Shown piece after piece: positions 1-8,821 of a stretch of 53,118 nucleotides of DNA; position 1 is the stretch's first letter, and the number at the start of each line of letters is the position of its first letter. The position numbers and the translations under genes were made by a program. Below the pieces are notes generated by a model, which was not told the DNA's origin, did not search any database, and saw only the letters and a list, made by a program, of their open reading frames with translations. Source of the DNA: Lachnoclostridium sp. UBA7097 (lineage in GTDB: Bacteria > Bacillota > Clostridia > Lachnospirales > Lachnospiraceae); NCBI GenBank assembly GCA_002499945.1, contig DKYP01000067.1, positions 1 to 53,118 on the forward strand, in the 5' to 3' direction.

Positions 1-1
1 T

Positions 2-1063
2 AATTCATATGTAATTATGGATGAGAAAATTACAGTAATGGATACTGTTGATGCAAGGGCAACTGATGAATGGGTTTCAAACCTTAAGGAAACGCTTGGT
101 GGTAAATCACCTGAATATCTTGTAATTTCCCATCTTGAGCCTGACCATGCCGCCAATATACAGAAAATCGCAGAAATGTACCCTGATATGAAGCTTGTCA
201 GCAATGCCAAGACATTCCAGATGCTTCCACAGTTCTTTGATTTTGATTTCTCTGGAAGGACTGTTACTGTTAAGGAAGGGGAGGAACTTCCAATAGGAAG
301 CCATACACTCCAGTTCTTTATGGCACCAATGGTACACTGGCCAGAAGTTATGGTTACATATGAGAAAAGCGAGAAAATTTTATTCTCTGCCGATGGTTTT
401 GGGAAGTTTGGCGCAATAAGCGCTGGTGATGACGATGACTGGGCATGTGAAGCAAGGCGTTATTATTTTAATATTGTTGGAAAATATGGTGCACAGGTAC
501 AGGCACTTCTTAAAAAGGCATCAGGGCTTGATATTGCAATAATCTGCCCGTTGCATGGACCAGTCCTTAAAGATGATTTAGGATATTATATTAATAAATA
601 TGATGTATGGAGCAGCTATAAACCAGAGGACAAAGGTGTGCTTGTTGCATATGCATCAATCCATGGAAATACAGCAAAAGCAGCTAAAGAATGTGCAGAA
701 ATGTTTAAAAACAAGGGTGTTGAAAACCTTGAAGTATTTGACCTTTCAAGGGATGATATGGCAGAAGCAATAGAAGCAGCATTCAGGTATGACCGTATGG
801 TAATTGCATCCGCAACATATGACGGAGGCCTTTTCCCTGTTATGGAAGACTTCCTTGCACATTTAAAGAGCAAGAATTACCAGAAACGTAAAGTAGCACT
901 TATAGAAAATGGTTCATGGGCACCAGTTGCTGCAAAGAAAATGGCGGACATGCTTGGAAGCATGAAAGAAATTGAAATCTGCGAAAAGAAGGCAAGCATT
1001 AAATCTGTTATGAAAGAATCTGATAAAAAAGATATAGAAGCAATCGTAGAAGCAATGCTTTAA
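2..1063 (+). CDS. fprA: FprA-type flavodiiron protein (5' truncated by window)
   Basis: This is the C-terminal part of an A-type flavoprotein, a cytoplasmic enzyme that reduces O2 or NO to protect anaerobes. The reading frame is open to the first base (…SYVIMDEK…), so the true start lies upstream and the ATG at 17 is internal. A metallo-beta-lactamase-like diiron domain comes first, with the ligand motif HLEPDH and the later histidine contexts MVHWPE and CPLHGP. A flavodoxin domain follows, with the FMN-loop sequence ASIHGNTAKAA and then SATYDGG. About 354 residues are visible out of roughly 390-400 usual for the family. No rubredoxin domain is fused at the C-terminus, so electrons probably come from a separate rubredoxin. 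Confidence 0.93.
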   Translation, partial: NSYVIMDEKITVMDTVDARATDEWVSNLKETLGGKSPEYLVISHLEPDHAANIQKIAEMYPDMKLVSNAKTFQMLPQFFDFDFSGRTVTVKEGEELPIGSHTLQFFMAPMVHWPEVMVTYEKSEKILFSADGFGKFGAISAGDDDDWACEARRYYFNIVGKYGAQVQALLKKASGLDIAIICPLHGPVLKDDLGYYINKYDVWSSYKPEDKGVLVAYASIHGNTAKAAKECAEMFKNKGVENLEVFDLSRDDMAEAIEAAFRYDRMVIASATYDGGLFPVMEDFLAHLKSKNYQKRKVALIENGSWAPVAAKKMADMLGSMKEIEICEKKASIKSVMKESDKKDIEAIVEAML

Positions 1064-1099
1064 TTTTTATAACTATTTATATAAATAAAAAACATCTGG

Positions 1100-1172
1100 G
1101 TTTCCTCATTTTTTAAAATAAGGGTCTGCAATCCCGTTAACAAAAACTATTTACAATAAAAAATGAGGAAAC
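1100..1172. repeat. 16-bp perfect inverted repeat, 41-base spacer
   Basis: The arm GTTTCCTCATTTTTTA at 1100-1115 is the exact reverse complement of 1157-1172. The spacer contains a small GGG/CCC pairing around 1122-1135. No uridine tract follows on either strand in the usual terminator position, so this is not a classic intrinsic terminator, although it lies directly between the end of fprA and the next promoter. Confidence 0.7.
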
Positions 1173-1188
1173 TTAAAAAATAACACTA

Positions 1189-1217
1189 TTGAAAAAAGTA
1201 TACTCTTCGCTTATAAT
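1189..1217 (+). promoter_or_regulatory. Predicted sigma-A promoter of the signalling operon
   Basis: TTGAAA at 1189-1194 and TATAAT at 1212-1217 are separated by 17 bases. This predicts a start of transcription near 1224, about 46 bases before the Hpt gene. Confidence 0.7.
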
Positions 1218-1269
1218 AAAGATACTTGTTAATATACTAAAATATAAATTACAACCCGGAGGTTTTATT

Positions 1270-1620
1270 ATGGATTTTTTAGATGAATTAAAGGAACTTG
1301 GCGTGGATGTAGATAAAGCATTAAAAAGCCTTGCCGGAAAGGCTGCGTTATATGAAAAACTGGTTAAAAAATTTCCAGGTACGGCAAAAGAGTACTATGT
1401 TTCGCCAGATTTTGGCGACAGCGAAACGGATGATGCTATTGAAAAAACACATGCATTAAAGGGTGTAGCCGGCAATCTTTCAATTACACCACTTTATAAT
1501 GGTTATTCAGATATTGTGCAGTTATTAAGGGAAGGAAAGCCAGAGCAGGCAAGGGAAGCCCTTAAAAAACTTATCCCAGTCCAGGAAGACATAATAAAAT
1601 GTATAGAAAACCATATTTAG
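1270..1620 (+). CDS. Hpt (histidine phosphotransfer) domain protein
   Basis: A stand-alone 116-residue histidine phosphotransfer protein, expected to relay phosphate between the receiver domains of hybrid kinases and response regulators. The diagnostic HxLKG motif is HALKG, with the phosphorylated histidine at residue 61, followed by a helix typical of the four-helix bundle (GNLSITPLY). The ATG at 1270 is chosen because CGGAGG lies about 8 bases upstream; the longer open frame from 1189 has no ribosome site and overlaps the promoter. It is the first gene of a signalling block with an HD-GYP regulator and two hybrid kinases, so it is the natural phosphate shuttle between them. That partnership is inferred from position. 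Confidence 0.88.
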   Translation: MDFLDELKELGVDVDKALKSLAGKAALYEKLVKKFPGTAKEYYVSPDFGDSETDDAIEKTHALKGVAGNLSITPLYNGYSDIVQLLREGKPEQAREALKKLIPVQEDIIKCIENHI

Positions 1621-1667
1621 AATAGTATTTTTTATACAGTAAAGGAAATGTAATTTTGGAGGATAAA

Positions 1668-2708
1668 ATGGATAATAAGGGGACTGTACTTATTGTTGAT
1701 GATGTTGAAATTAACAGGCTGATTCTTAAAGAGATATTTGAGGACAGTTATAATATTATAGAGGCTTCCGGCGGGGCAGAAGCACTTTCAATTATTAACA
1801 GCAGCAGGAATATATCTGCTGTGCTTTTAGACCTGCTTATGCCGGACGTAAATGGCATAGATGTACTTAAGGCAATGAATAAAAATGGGAAGATAAAGGA
1901 TATCCCTGTTTTTTTAATTACAGCAGCTGATGACCAGGATATATTGTTAGAAGCATTCGGGCTGGGTGCAACAGATGTTATTATGAAGCCGTTTATAGCA
2001 CATTTTTTAAAGTGCAGGCTTGGCAATGTAATTGAACTGTATAAATACAGGAAGAAACTTGAAAGCATTGTAAAGGAGCAGACAAAGCGGATTAATGAGA
2101 TTATGCATTCCACTGTTGAAATGCTTGCCACTGCAATAGAGTTCAGGGACTGTGAGTCGGGTGAACATGTAAAGCGCATATGCCTGCTGACAGAAGAACT
2201 TATGACAGAGGTAAGCAATATGTATCCGGAATACCACCTGCCGCCTGAAGAGATTGAGAAAATTGTTTCATCTGCTGTACTACATGATGTCGGCAAGATT
2301 GCAATACCAGACAGTATCCTTAACAAGCCGGGAAGGCTTACTAAAGAAGAGTTTGAAATTATGAAACAGCATACAATAAAAGGGTGTGAACTTCTTTCAA
2401 GCATACCAGCCATTATGGACCAGGGAGTATACAGTTATGGGTATGATATATGCAGGCACCATCACGAACGCTGGGACGGGAAAGGTTATCCTGACGGGCT
2501 TTCGGGTGATGAAATATCTATATGGGCACAGGTAGTGGCAGTAGCGGATGTATATGATGCACTTACATCCCCAAGGGTATATAAAGCCGCCTTTCCGGCC
2601 CAGAAAGCAAAAGATATGATATTTGGCGGGGAATGTGGCACATTTAACCCAAAAGTGATGAAAGCATTTGCAAAAATTATGGACAGACGCCAGGCCAGTA
2701 CCCTGTAG
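1668..2708 (+). CDS. REC-HD-GYP response regulator (c-di-GMP phosphodiesterase)
   Basis: A 346-residue two-domain response regulator of the RpfG type. Residues 1-120 form a receiver with acidic residues at 11-12, phospho-acceptor D55 in VLLDLLMP, and a conserved KPF loop. After a short coiled linker comes an HD-GYP domain with HDVGKI, a KPGRLT segment, HHHERWDGKGYP and a conserved DVYDALTSPR. These match active phosphodiesterases that degrade cyclic-di-GMP. The ATG at 1668 is preceded by GGAGG; an in-frame TTG at 1656 overlaps that site and is rejected. Phosphorylation by the neighbouring kinases through the Hpt protein should control activity. A PelD-type c-di-GMP receptor gene lies 10 kb downstream, suggesting a functional link. 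Confidence 0.9.
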   Translation: MDNKGTVLIVDDVEINRLILKEIFEDSYNIIEASGGAEALSIINSSRNISAVLLDLLMPDVNGIDVLKAMNKNGKIKDIPVFLITAADDQDILLEAFGLGATDVIMKPFIAHFLKCRLGNVIELYKYRKKLESIVKEQTKRINEIMHSTVEMLATAIEFRDCESGEHVKRICLLTEELMTEVSNMYPEYHLPPEEIEKIVSSAVLHDVGKIAIPDSILNKPGRLTKEEFEIMKQHTIKGCELLSSIPAIMDQGVYSYGYDICRHHHERWDGKGYPDGLSGDEISIWAQVVAVADVYDALTSPRVYKAAFPAQKAKDMIFGGECGTFNPKVMKAFAKIMDRRQASTL

Positions 2709-2770
2709 CAGGATTACATATCATTACTTTGCCTGTGTGGGAGTAAAACTTAGGATAGGAAGGGCAGGAA

Positions 2771-5332
2771 ATGGACAAAAAAATCATACGTTTTTTAAGA
2801 TTAAGTTTTATAGCTATGGTTGCTGTTTGTATAATGATATTTACTATTCTTACTGTATTTATATCTAAAAGGACAAGGGATTCTGTAAACCAGATTAGTG
2901 ATATTTACATGTCAGAGATAAATGGCCAGATACAGCAGAAATTCCATGTTATCAGTGATATAAGGCTAAGCCAGGTAGAAGGTGTAATCCAGAGGACCCC
3001 GCCAGAAGGAATGGCAACAGCTGATATTTATAATGAATTAAAAATCAGTGCAGAAATAAGGGGATTTGAGTGGCTGGGATTTTATACAACAGATGGCAGG
3101 CTTGAAACCATTTATGGGGAAGACATAAAGGTAAATGACAGGTCATTAAATGAAAGCCTTGCGAAGAATGGTGAGATTATAACAAGCGGCTATGACGTTA
3201 ATAATGAAAAGGTATTTGTATTTGGCAAAGAAGCAAAATACCATATGCCGGGCGGAAGGGAAAGTATTGCCATAGTAGCGGCAATTCCGATGGCAAACCT
3301 GGAACAGGTCCTTTTTAAGAATACAGATGATACAAAAGTAAATACACATCTTATTGATTATAACGGGGAATTTATTATAAGAAGCGGCGATGCCTACAGG
3401 AACAGCTATTTTGAGCGGCTGCAGTCCATTGTTAAAGGGCAGGATGGCAAAACCCCGGAAGATTATATAAATGAGTTAAAAGAGGCAATGTCAAAGAAGG
3501 AAGATTATATTGCAACAGTTTCCGCAGACGGGGAATTAAGGCATATATATTGTTCTTCAATTGCTGATAACTCCAACTGGTATCTTGTGACAGTTATGCC
3601 ACATAACTTATTTGGGGATGTTGTTGCTTCACTTGACAATAGCAGGAATACCATAATTATTTTATCCATATCAGGAATTATACTGCTTTTTAGCATTATA
3701 TTTATTGTGTATTTCAGGTTTACACGCAGGCAGGTAGATATGCTGGATAAGTCAAGAAAGGAAGCATTACATGCCAATATGGCAAAAAGTGAATTTCTTG
3801 CCAGCATGAGCCATGATATACGTACCCCTATGAATGCCATTGTAGGAATGACGGAAATCGCAGGGAAAAATATCGGTGATGACATGAAGGTGGAGGACTG
3901 CCTTAAAAAGATAAAGCTGTCAAGCAAACATCTGCTCGGGCTTATTAATGATGTACTTGATATGTCAAAAATTGAGAGTGGGAAGCTTACACTAAATATA
4001 GCCCCTATGTCATTACGTGATACCATGGATGATATTGTAAATATTATAAAACCACAGATTAAAGCAAGGAAACAGACCTTTGATATATATATAAATGATG
4101 TTACAGCAGAAGATGTATACTGTGACAGTGTGCGCTTAAACCAGGTGCTTCTAAATCTTTTGTCCAATGCACTTAAATTTACAAAGGAAGAAGGCAGGAT
4201 AGATATTTTTGTATGGCAAAAGCCCTCAGACCTTGGTGATGAATATATAAAGACATATTTTAAAGTGAAAGACAACGGCATTGGGATGACAAAGGAATTC
4301 CAGAAAAAAATTTTTGATTCTTTTTCAAGGGAAGAATCAGACAAGGTACAAAAGATTACGGGTACAGGGCTTGGAATGGCAATTACAAAAAGCATTGTTG
4401 ACATTATGAAAGGAACTATAGAGGTTGAAAGTGAACCAGATAAAGGAAGCACGTTCATTATCAGTGTTGATTTAAAGAAAGCAGATGTAAAAAATGAAGA
4501 TATGCATCTTCCAGAATGGCATATACTTGTTGTAGATGATGACGAACGCCTGTGCCTTAGTGCAGTATCTAATCTTGAAGAACTCGGGGTACATGCGGAA
4601 TGGACTACTGATGGCATGAAAGCAGTGGAAATGATAGAAAAGCGCAATAAAAGGAATGAGGATTACCGGATTGTGCTTATAGACTGGAAGATGCCTTATA
4701 TGGATGGTATTGAAACCATTAAGGAGATACGCAAGAGAGTGGGCAGGAAGATACCAGTGTTTTTAATATCTGCCTATGACTGGAATGATGTAGAGCAGGT
4801 CATTGGGCCAGCAGATGATATAGAAGGTTTCATATCAAAACCTTTGTTTAAGTCTACACTTTACCACCATTTAAGGCATTATGCATCTCCTGAAGCAGAA
4901 GAAAATACTTTATCTACACAGGAAGAAGCAGAAGACGGGGAAGTATCTTTTGGAGGGAAAAATGTTCTTTTAGCAGAAGATATTGACTTAAACTGGGAAA
5001 TTGCATATGAAATACTTTCTGAATTTAACATGAACCTGGAAAGGGCAGTAAATGGAAAAGAGTGTGTTGAAATCTTCGAGAAGTCAGAGCCTGGGTATTA
5101 CAGCGCAATATTAATGGATATACGTATGCCAGTAATGAATGGTTATGATGCCACCAAAGCTATAAGGGCATCAGGGCATGCAGACCATGCACTGCCGATA
5201 ATTGCCATGACAGCAGATGCGTTTTCTGATGATGCAAGGCACTGCCTGGAATGCGGGATGGATGCACATATCACCAAACCAATTGATATACAGGAATGTA
5301 AACGTATACTAAGTAAATATTTAAAAAACTAA
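2771..5332 (+). CDS. Hybrid sensor histidine kinase with two receiver domains
   Basis: An 853-residue membrane sensor kinase. Order of domains: transmembrane helix at about 8-30, extracytoplasmic Cache-like sensing region to about 290, second transmembrane helix near 293-313, HisKA with phospho-histidine H348 in SMSHDIRTPM, a HATPase domain with NLLSNALKFT, DNGIGM and GTGLGMAIT, then two receivers. Receiver 1 starts at HILVVDDDE and has the acceptor Asp in LIDWKMP; receiver 2 starts at VLLAEDIDL and has LMDIRMP. Both look active. There is no fused Hpt domain, which fits the separate Hpt gene at 1270. The start has an AGGA-rich site just upstream. It lies 62 bases after the HD-GYP gene and is probably cotranscribed. 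The ligand cannot be predicted. Confidence 0.92.
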   Translation: MDKKIIRFLRLSFIAMVAVCIMIFTILTVFISKRTRDSVNQISDIYMSEINGQIQQKFHVISDIRLSQVEGVIQRTPPEGMATADIYNELKISAEIRGFEWLGFYTTDGRLETIYGEDIKVNDRSLNESLAKNGEIITSGYDVNNEKVFVFGKEAKYHMPGGRESIAIVAAIPMANLEQVLFKNTDDTKVNTHLIDYNGEFIIRSGDAYRNSYFERLQSIVKGQDGKTPEDYINELKEAMSKKEDYIATVSADGELRHIYCSSIADNSNWYLVTVMPHNLFGDVVASLDNSRNTIIILSISGIILLFSIIFIVYFRFTRRQVDMLDKSRKEALHANMAKSEFLASMSHDIRTPMNAIVGMTEIAGKNIGDDMKVEDCLKKIKLSSKHLLGLINDVLDMSKIESGKLTLNIAPMSLRDTMDDIVNIIKPQIKARKQTFDIYINDVTAEDVYCDSVRLNQVLLNLLSNALKFTKEEGRIDIFVWQKPSDLGDEYIKTYFKVKDNGIGMTKEFQKKIFDSFSREESDKVQKITGTGLGMAITKSIVDIMKGTIEVESEPDKGSTFIISVDLKKADVKNEDMHLPEWHILVVDDDERLCLSAVSNLEELGVHAEWTTDGMKAVEMIEKRNKRNEDYRIVLIDWKMPYMDGIETIKEIRKRVGRKIPVFLISAYDWNDVEQVIGPADDIEGFISKPLFKSTLYHHLRHYASPEAEENTLSTQEEAEDGEVSFGGKNVLLAEDIDLNWEIAYEILSEFNMNLERAVNGKECVEIFEKSEPGYYSAILMDIRMPVMNGYDATKAIRASGHADHALPIIAMTADAFSDDARHCLECGMDAHITKPIDIQECKRILSKYLKN

Positions 5333-5347
5333 GTAAGACATAATACA

Positions 5348-5378
5348 GCCGTCTGCATATGGTATAGCAGGCGGTTTT
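5348..5378 (+). terminator. Probable intrinsic terminator
   Basis: GCCGTCTGC at 5348-5356 pairs with GCAGGCGGT at 5367-5375 (one G-U pair), followed by a short T run. It ends the operon that starts at 1270. Confidence 0.6.
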
Positions 5379-5444
5379 AACCCCGGTTTTTTATATAATT
5401 ATTGTCCGTTTATGTATTTTTTTATATCATTTATGTAAAAAATC

Positions 5445-5473
5445 TTGAAAATAATATAAATATTTGCCATAAT
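5445..5473 (+). promoter_or_regulatory. Predicted promoter for the sensorless kinase
   Basis: TTGAAA at 5445-5450 and CATAAT at 5468-5473 are 17 bases apart, giving a leader of about 77 bases before the gene at 5557. Confidence 0.5.
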
Positions 5474-5556
5474 ACGGAAACAGTATATGCCAGCGACATT
5501 ATCATTTTGTTCTGCACTTTATATGGTACTAATGATGATTTATTGGGGGAAGGAAG

Positions 5557-6711
5557 ATGAAATTAAATGGGATAAATAATAATGCTGAAAGCAGGTTTCT
5601 GGCATATTTTTCACATGATATACGTATGCCAGTAACTGGAATTATGGGGATGGCAGATATTGCTTTAGAAAGTATAGACAATAAGGAGAAACTTGAGGAC
5701 TGCCTTAATAAAATTAAAAGCTCTTCAGGTTATTTATTATCACTTGCCAATAATGTGCTGGATATAATACAGTATGGCAGTCCAGATTTCCAGAAGATTA
5801 GTAAACCTTTTGATATGGAAGGATTTATTGAAAGCTGTATAAGTATATTTGCAGGGCTTTTGTATAACAGGGACATTGATTTTATTACATGCTGCCACAA
5901 ACTTCCGGTATCAAAGGTGTGTGGTGATGAACTGCATCTTAAACAGATTTTAATAAACCTGTTTGGAAATTCTGTTAAATATACCCATGATGGCGGCCAG
6001 ATTAAATTTGAAACAGAAGAAGTGCGCTATGACAATAAGAGTGTTACATATTGCTTTATTATTTCTGATACAGGAACAGGCATGTCAGAAGAATTTATTA
6101 GTAAAATATTTGAACCGTTTTCACAGGAAAAATCAGATGACAGTGTAAAGTATGCAGGAAACGGGCTTGGAATGGCAATTACAAAACAGTTTACAGACCT
6201 TATTGGAGGAAATATAAAGATTTCAAGTAAAAAAGGTGTGGGGACAACCTCAAAAGTTACTGTTACTTTTGATATAGACAATTCTTTTGCTAAAAATGAA
6301 ACAGAAACAGCAGAGGAAACAGGCTTTAATGGCATGAATATTTTAGTTGTTGATGACAGTGATATAAATGCGGAAGTTACCTGTGAACTGTTAAAACAAA
6401 GAGGTGCACATGCAACTATGGCACTTGATGGCAGGAGTGCAGTTGAAATTTTTAGCAAATCAGGGCTGTATTTTTATGATGCAGTTTTAATGGATGTGGC
6501 AATGCCCGTAATGAACGGCATGGAAGCAACAAGGCTGATACGCTCAATGGACAGGGAAGATGCCCGGAGGATTCCTGTTTTTGCAATGACAGGGAATGTA
6601 TTTAAAGATGATATTGAAAAGTGCAAGGAAGCTGGCATGGACAGCCATATTATTAAACCAGTGGATTTTGCGGAATTAATACATAAGTTGTCTAAGTATA
6701 ATAAAAAGTAA
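5557..6711 (+). CDS. Sensorless hybrid histidine kinase (HisKA-HATPase-REC)
   Basis: A 384-residue soluble kinase that begins directly at the dimerisation helix: the phospho-histidine is residue 20 in YFSHDIRMPV. The ATPase domain has the N box NLFGNSVKYT, DTGTGM and GNGLGMAIT. A C-terminal receiver begins at ILVVDDSDIN and carries LMDVAMPVMNG. It has no transmembrane segment or input domain, so it must take its signal from a partner or from cytoplasmic state. It resembles the catalytic part of the preceding kinase and may have arisen from a partial duplication; this is inference. GGGGGAAGGAAG precedes the ATG. Its own promoter and terminator suggest a single-gene unit. Confidence 0.9.
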   Translation: MKLNGINNNAESRFLAYFSHDIRMPVTGIMGMADIALESIDNKEKLEDCLNKIKSSSGYLLSLANNVLDIIQYGSPDFQKISKPFDMEGFIESCISIFAGLLYNRDIDFITCCHKLPVSKVCGDELHLKQILINLFGNSVKYTHDGGQIKFETEEVRYDNKSVTYCFIISDTGTGMSEEFISKIFEPFSQEKSDDSVKYAGNGLGMAITKQFTDLIGGNIKISSKKGVGTTSKVTVTFDIDNSFAKNETETAEETGFNGMNILVVDDSDINAEVTCELLKQRGAHATMALDGRSAVEIFSKSGLYFYDAVLMDVAMPVMNGMEATRLIRSMDREDARRIPVFAMTGNVFKDDIEKCKEAGMDSHIIKPVDFAELIHKLSKYNKK

Positions 6712-6729
6712 ATATTATTGCCAAAATAC

Positions 6730-6761
6730 AAAAACCGCTTTATAATAAAAAGCGGTTTTTT
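6730..6761 (+). terminator. Intrinsic terminator
   Basis: AAAAACCGCTT at 6730-6740 pairs perfectly with 6750-6760 and runs into a T tract. It lies 19 bases after the kinase stop codon, which also shows that the acetyltransferase frame does not start before it. Confidence 0.88.
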
Positions 6762-6822
6762 GGCATGCAGGAAAATTTTATTGTTTGTGCGCCCGCCAAA
6801 GGCGGCGGAATGGGGGATTTTT

Positions 6823-7314
6823 ATGGATATTTTAATAAGAAGGTATAATAGTGGTGACATAGAAAGTATGGTGGCAATATGGAATGAGGTAGTAAAAGAA
6901 GGCAATGCATTTCCGCAGGAAGAAATACTGGATAATGGCACAGGGGCAGTTTTTTTTAGTTCCCAGACTTATTGCGGTGTAGCACAGGACAGCGAAAGCG
7001 GCTGCATTATGGGGCTTTATATACTGCATCCTAATAATGTGGGGAGATGCGGGCATATCTGTAATGCAAGTTATGCTGTTTCAAAGGGAAAAAGGGGATT
7101 ACATATAGGGGAAAAGCTGGTTTTGGACTGTACCAGGCAGGCAAAGGCAGAAGGTTTTAAAATTTTGCAGTTTAATGCAGTAGTTGCAACAAATATCCAT
7201 GCAAGGCATTTGTATGAAAGGCTTGGATTTAAACAGCTGGGCACTATTCCAGGCGGGTTCAGGCTTGGGGATGGCATATATGAAGATATCTGTCCATATT
7301 TTACCGTTCTATAG
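6823..7314 (+). CDS. GNAT family N-acetyltransferase
   Basis: A 163-residue single-domain acetyltransferase using acetyl-CoA; the substrate is unknown. The acetyl-CoA-binding region is recognisable as SKGKRGLHIGEKLVLDC, a variant of the RGxGxG/A loop, and the C-terminal signature HARHLYERLGFKQLGT is typical of GNAT enzymes. The ATG at 6823 has a GGGGGA site 5-10 bases upstream. An upstream in-frame open stretch from 6718 runs through the preceding terminator and is not used. It is followed 46 bases later by an MFS transporter and the two may be cotranscribed. It resembles PhiNO/PAT-like small-molecule acetyltransferases, but nothing fixes the substrate. Confidence 0.85.
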   Translation: MDILIRRYNSGDIESMVAIWNEVVKEGNAFPQEEILDNGTGAVFFSSQTYCGVAQDSESGCIMGLYILHPNNVGRCGHICNASYAVSKGKRGLHIGEKLVLDCTRQAKAEGFKILQFNAVVATNIHARHLYERLGFKQLGTIPGGFRLGDGIYEDICPYFTVL

Positions 7315-7360
7315 AAAACCAGCATTTGAAAAAGCTTATATAGTAAAAGGATAGACAAAT

Positions 7361-8551
7361 ATGGGAAATATAAAAGAAAATTATAAAAGTACAATTTATT
7401 CATGTTTTATTGGGTATATAGTCCAGGCAGTTGTAAATAATTTTGTGCCATTATTATTTATAACATTCCAGGAGGATTATAATATCCCGTTAAGTAAAAT
7501 CACACTTCTTGTAACATTTAACTTCGGGATACAGCTTATAATTGACCTGTTATCAGCTGGTTTTATAGATAAAGCCGGTTACAGGGCATCTTTAATAATT
7601 GCACATATATTTGCGGCAACAGGTCTTTTTTTGCTTACAGTGCTTCCAGATGTTATGCCAGATGCATTTACAGGAATACTAATATCTGTAACATTCTATG
7701 CAATTGGCGGGGGTCTTATAGAAGTCCTTGTAAGCCCTGTACTTGAAAGCTGCCCGGCAGATAATAAAGAAAAAGCAATGAGCCTTTTACATTCATTCTA
7801 TTGCTGGGGACATGTAGCAGTAGTATTACTTTCTACAATTTTCTTCAGGATATTTGGAACTGGTGAATGGAAGTATTTAACATTTATATGGATAATAATA
7901 CCTGTCTGCAATATATTTATTTTAATAAAAGCACCGATAGCGCCACTTATTGAAGAAGGATTGGAGGGAATGACTGTAAAGGAATTATTTAAAGAGAAAG
8001 TTTTCTGGATATTCCTGGTTATGATGGTATGCGCAGGAGCAAGCGAACAGGCAGTAAGTCAGTGGGCTTCATTTTTTGCAGAAAGGGGGCTTGGCGTCAG
8101 CAAGACCGTGGGCGACCTGGCAGGACCTATGGCATTTGCAGTATTTATGGGAAGTTCAAGGGCATTTTATGGAAAATATGGTGATAAAATTGACCTTAAT
8201 AAGTTTATGGCGGGAAGCAGTGTGCTCTGTATAATTTCATATCTTGTTATATCATTGGTACCTTTGCCTGTCTTAAACCTTGCTGGTTGTGCAATATGCG
8301 GGCTTTCAGTAGGGATTATGTGGCCCGGGAGTTTCAGTAAGGCATCAGCAGCACTCCGCAGGGGAGGTACGGTAATGTTTGCGTTGCTTGCCCTTGGAGG
8401 CGACCTGGGATGTTCGGCAGGGCCATCACTGGCAGGCATGGTTTCAAGTGTATTTAATAATAACTTGAAAATTGGGATACTGGCAGCGGTGGTATTCCCA
8501 GTGCTGCTTTTAATTAATTTAGTGGTATGCATGCACAGGAGTGAAGTGTAA
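7361..8551 (+). CDS. MFS transporter
   Basis: A 396-residue integral membrane protein with about 12 hydrophobic segments and a typical major-facilitator layout, including the loop 2-3 region (LLSAGFIDKAGYRASL) and glycine-rich helices. Members with this type of sequence are generally annotated as fucose/sugar-type permeases or drug-type exporters; I cannot choose a substrate. An AAAAGGATAG ribosome site precedes the ATG. It is downstream of the acetyltransferase and is followed by a large palindromic element. Confidence 0.85.
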   Translation: MGNIKENYKSTIYSCFIGYIVQAVVNNFVPLLFITFQEDYNIPLSKITLLVTFNFGIQLIIDLLSAGFIDKAGYRASLIIAHIFAATGLFLLTVLPDVMPDAFTGILISVTFYAIGGGLIEVLVSPVLESCPADNKEKAMSLLHSFYCWGHVAVVLLSTIFFRIFGTGEWKYLTFIWIIIPVCNIFILIKAPIAPLIEEGLEGMTVKELFKEKVFWIFLVMMVCAGASEQAVSQWASFFAERGLGVSKTVGDLAGPMAFAVFMGSSRAFYGKYGDKIDLNKFMAGSSVLCIISYLVISLVPLPVLNLAGCAICGLSVGIMWPGSFSKASAALRRGGTVMFALLALGGDLGCSAGPSLAGMVSSVFNNNLKIGILAAVVFPVLLLINLVVCMHRSEV

Positions 8552-8578
8552 GTTTTGTTTATTTTACAGGTTTTGTAT

Positions 8579-8724
8579 ATGCAGGGGCTTCCAGTTGTTT
8601 CACCCAAAGGCACGCTTCCGCTACGGAATCGCACGCAATGGTGCATAAAACCGCAAAAAACGCGGTTTAAACACCAGCGGCTCTTCAGTGCCTTTTACAT
8701 GAAGCAACTGGAAGCCTCCTGCAT
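8579..8724. repeat. Palindromic structured element, copy 1
   Basis: An imperfect 146-base palindrome. The outer arms at 8579-8601 and 8701-8724 pair almost completely, and an inner AAAGGCAC/GTGCCTTT arm continues the stem. Read on the minus strand, positions 8680 down to 8609 form a 72-base core of two hairpins. The same core, with the same length, occurs at 11567-11638 on the plus strand: 54 of 72 bases match, and three stem pairs change on both sides so that pairing is kept. There is no coding content. Confidence 0.85.
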
Positions 8725-8786
8725 GGCATAAGTTACATAAAAATGCAGAAACAGGATAATTAGCAAATGCAGATAAATAAATTGTC

Positions 8787-8815
8787 TTGATTTCAGGTAT
8801 TGTTGGTGATATAAT
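8787..8815 (+). promoter_or_regulatory. Predicted sigma-A promoter of the secreted transglutaminase gene
   Basis: TTGATT at 8787-8792 and a perfect TATAAT at 8810-8815 have a 17-base spacer. Transcription should begin near 8822, leaving an untranslated leader of about 158 bases. Confidence 0.72.
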
Positions 8816-8821
8816 TACTAT

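Noticed and set aside
3505..4647. Minus-strand open frame of 380 codons inside the hybrid kinase gene
   Set aside because: It is a shadow of the A/T-poor codon positions of the kinase; the translation is rich in Ser/Phe/Ile without domain features, and no ribosome site is present.
6718..6822. N-terminal extension of the acetyltransferase
   Set aside because: The extension translates through an intrinsic terminator; a better ribosome site exists before 6823.
8579..8724. Simple intrinsic terminator of the MFS gene
   Set aside because: The structure is 146 bases long with a conserved internal core shared with another site and lacks a terminal T tract; it may still stop transcription incidentally.
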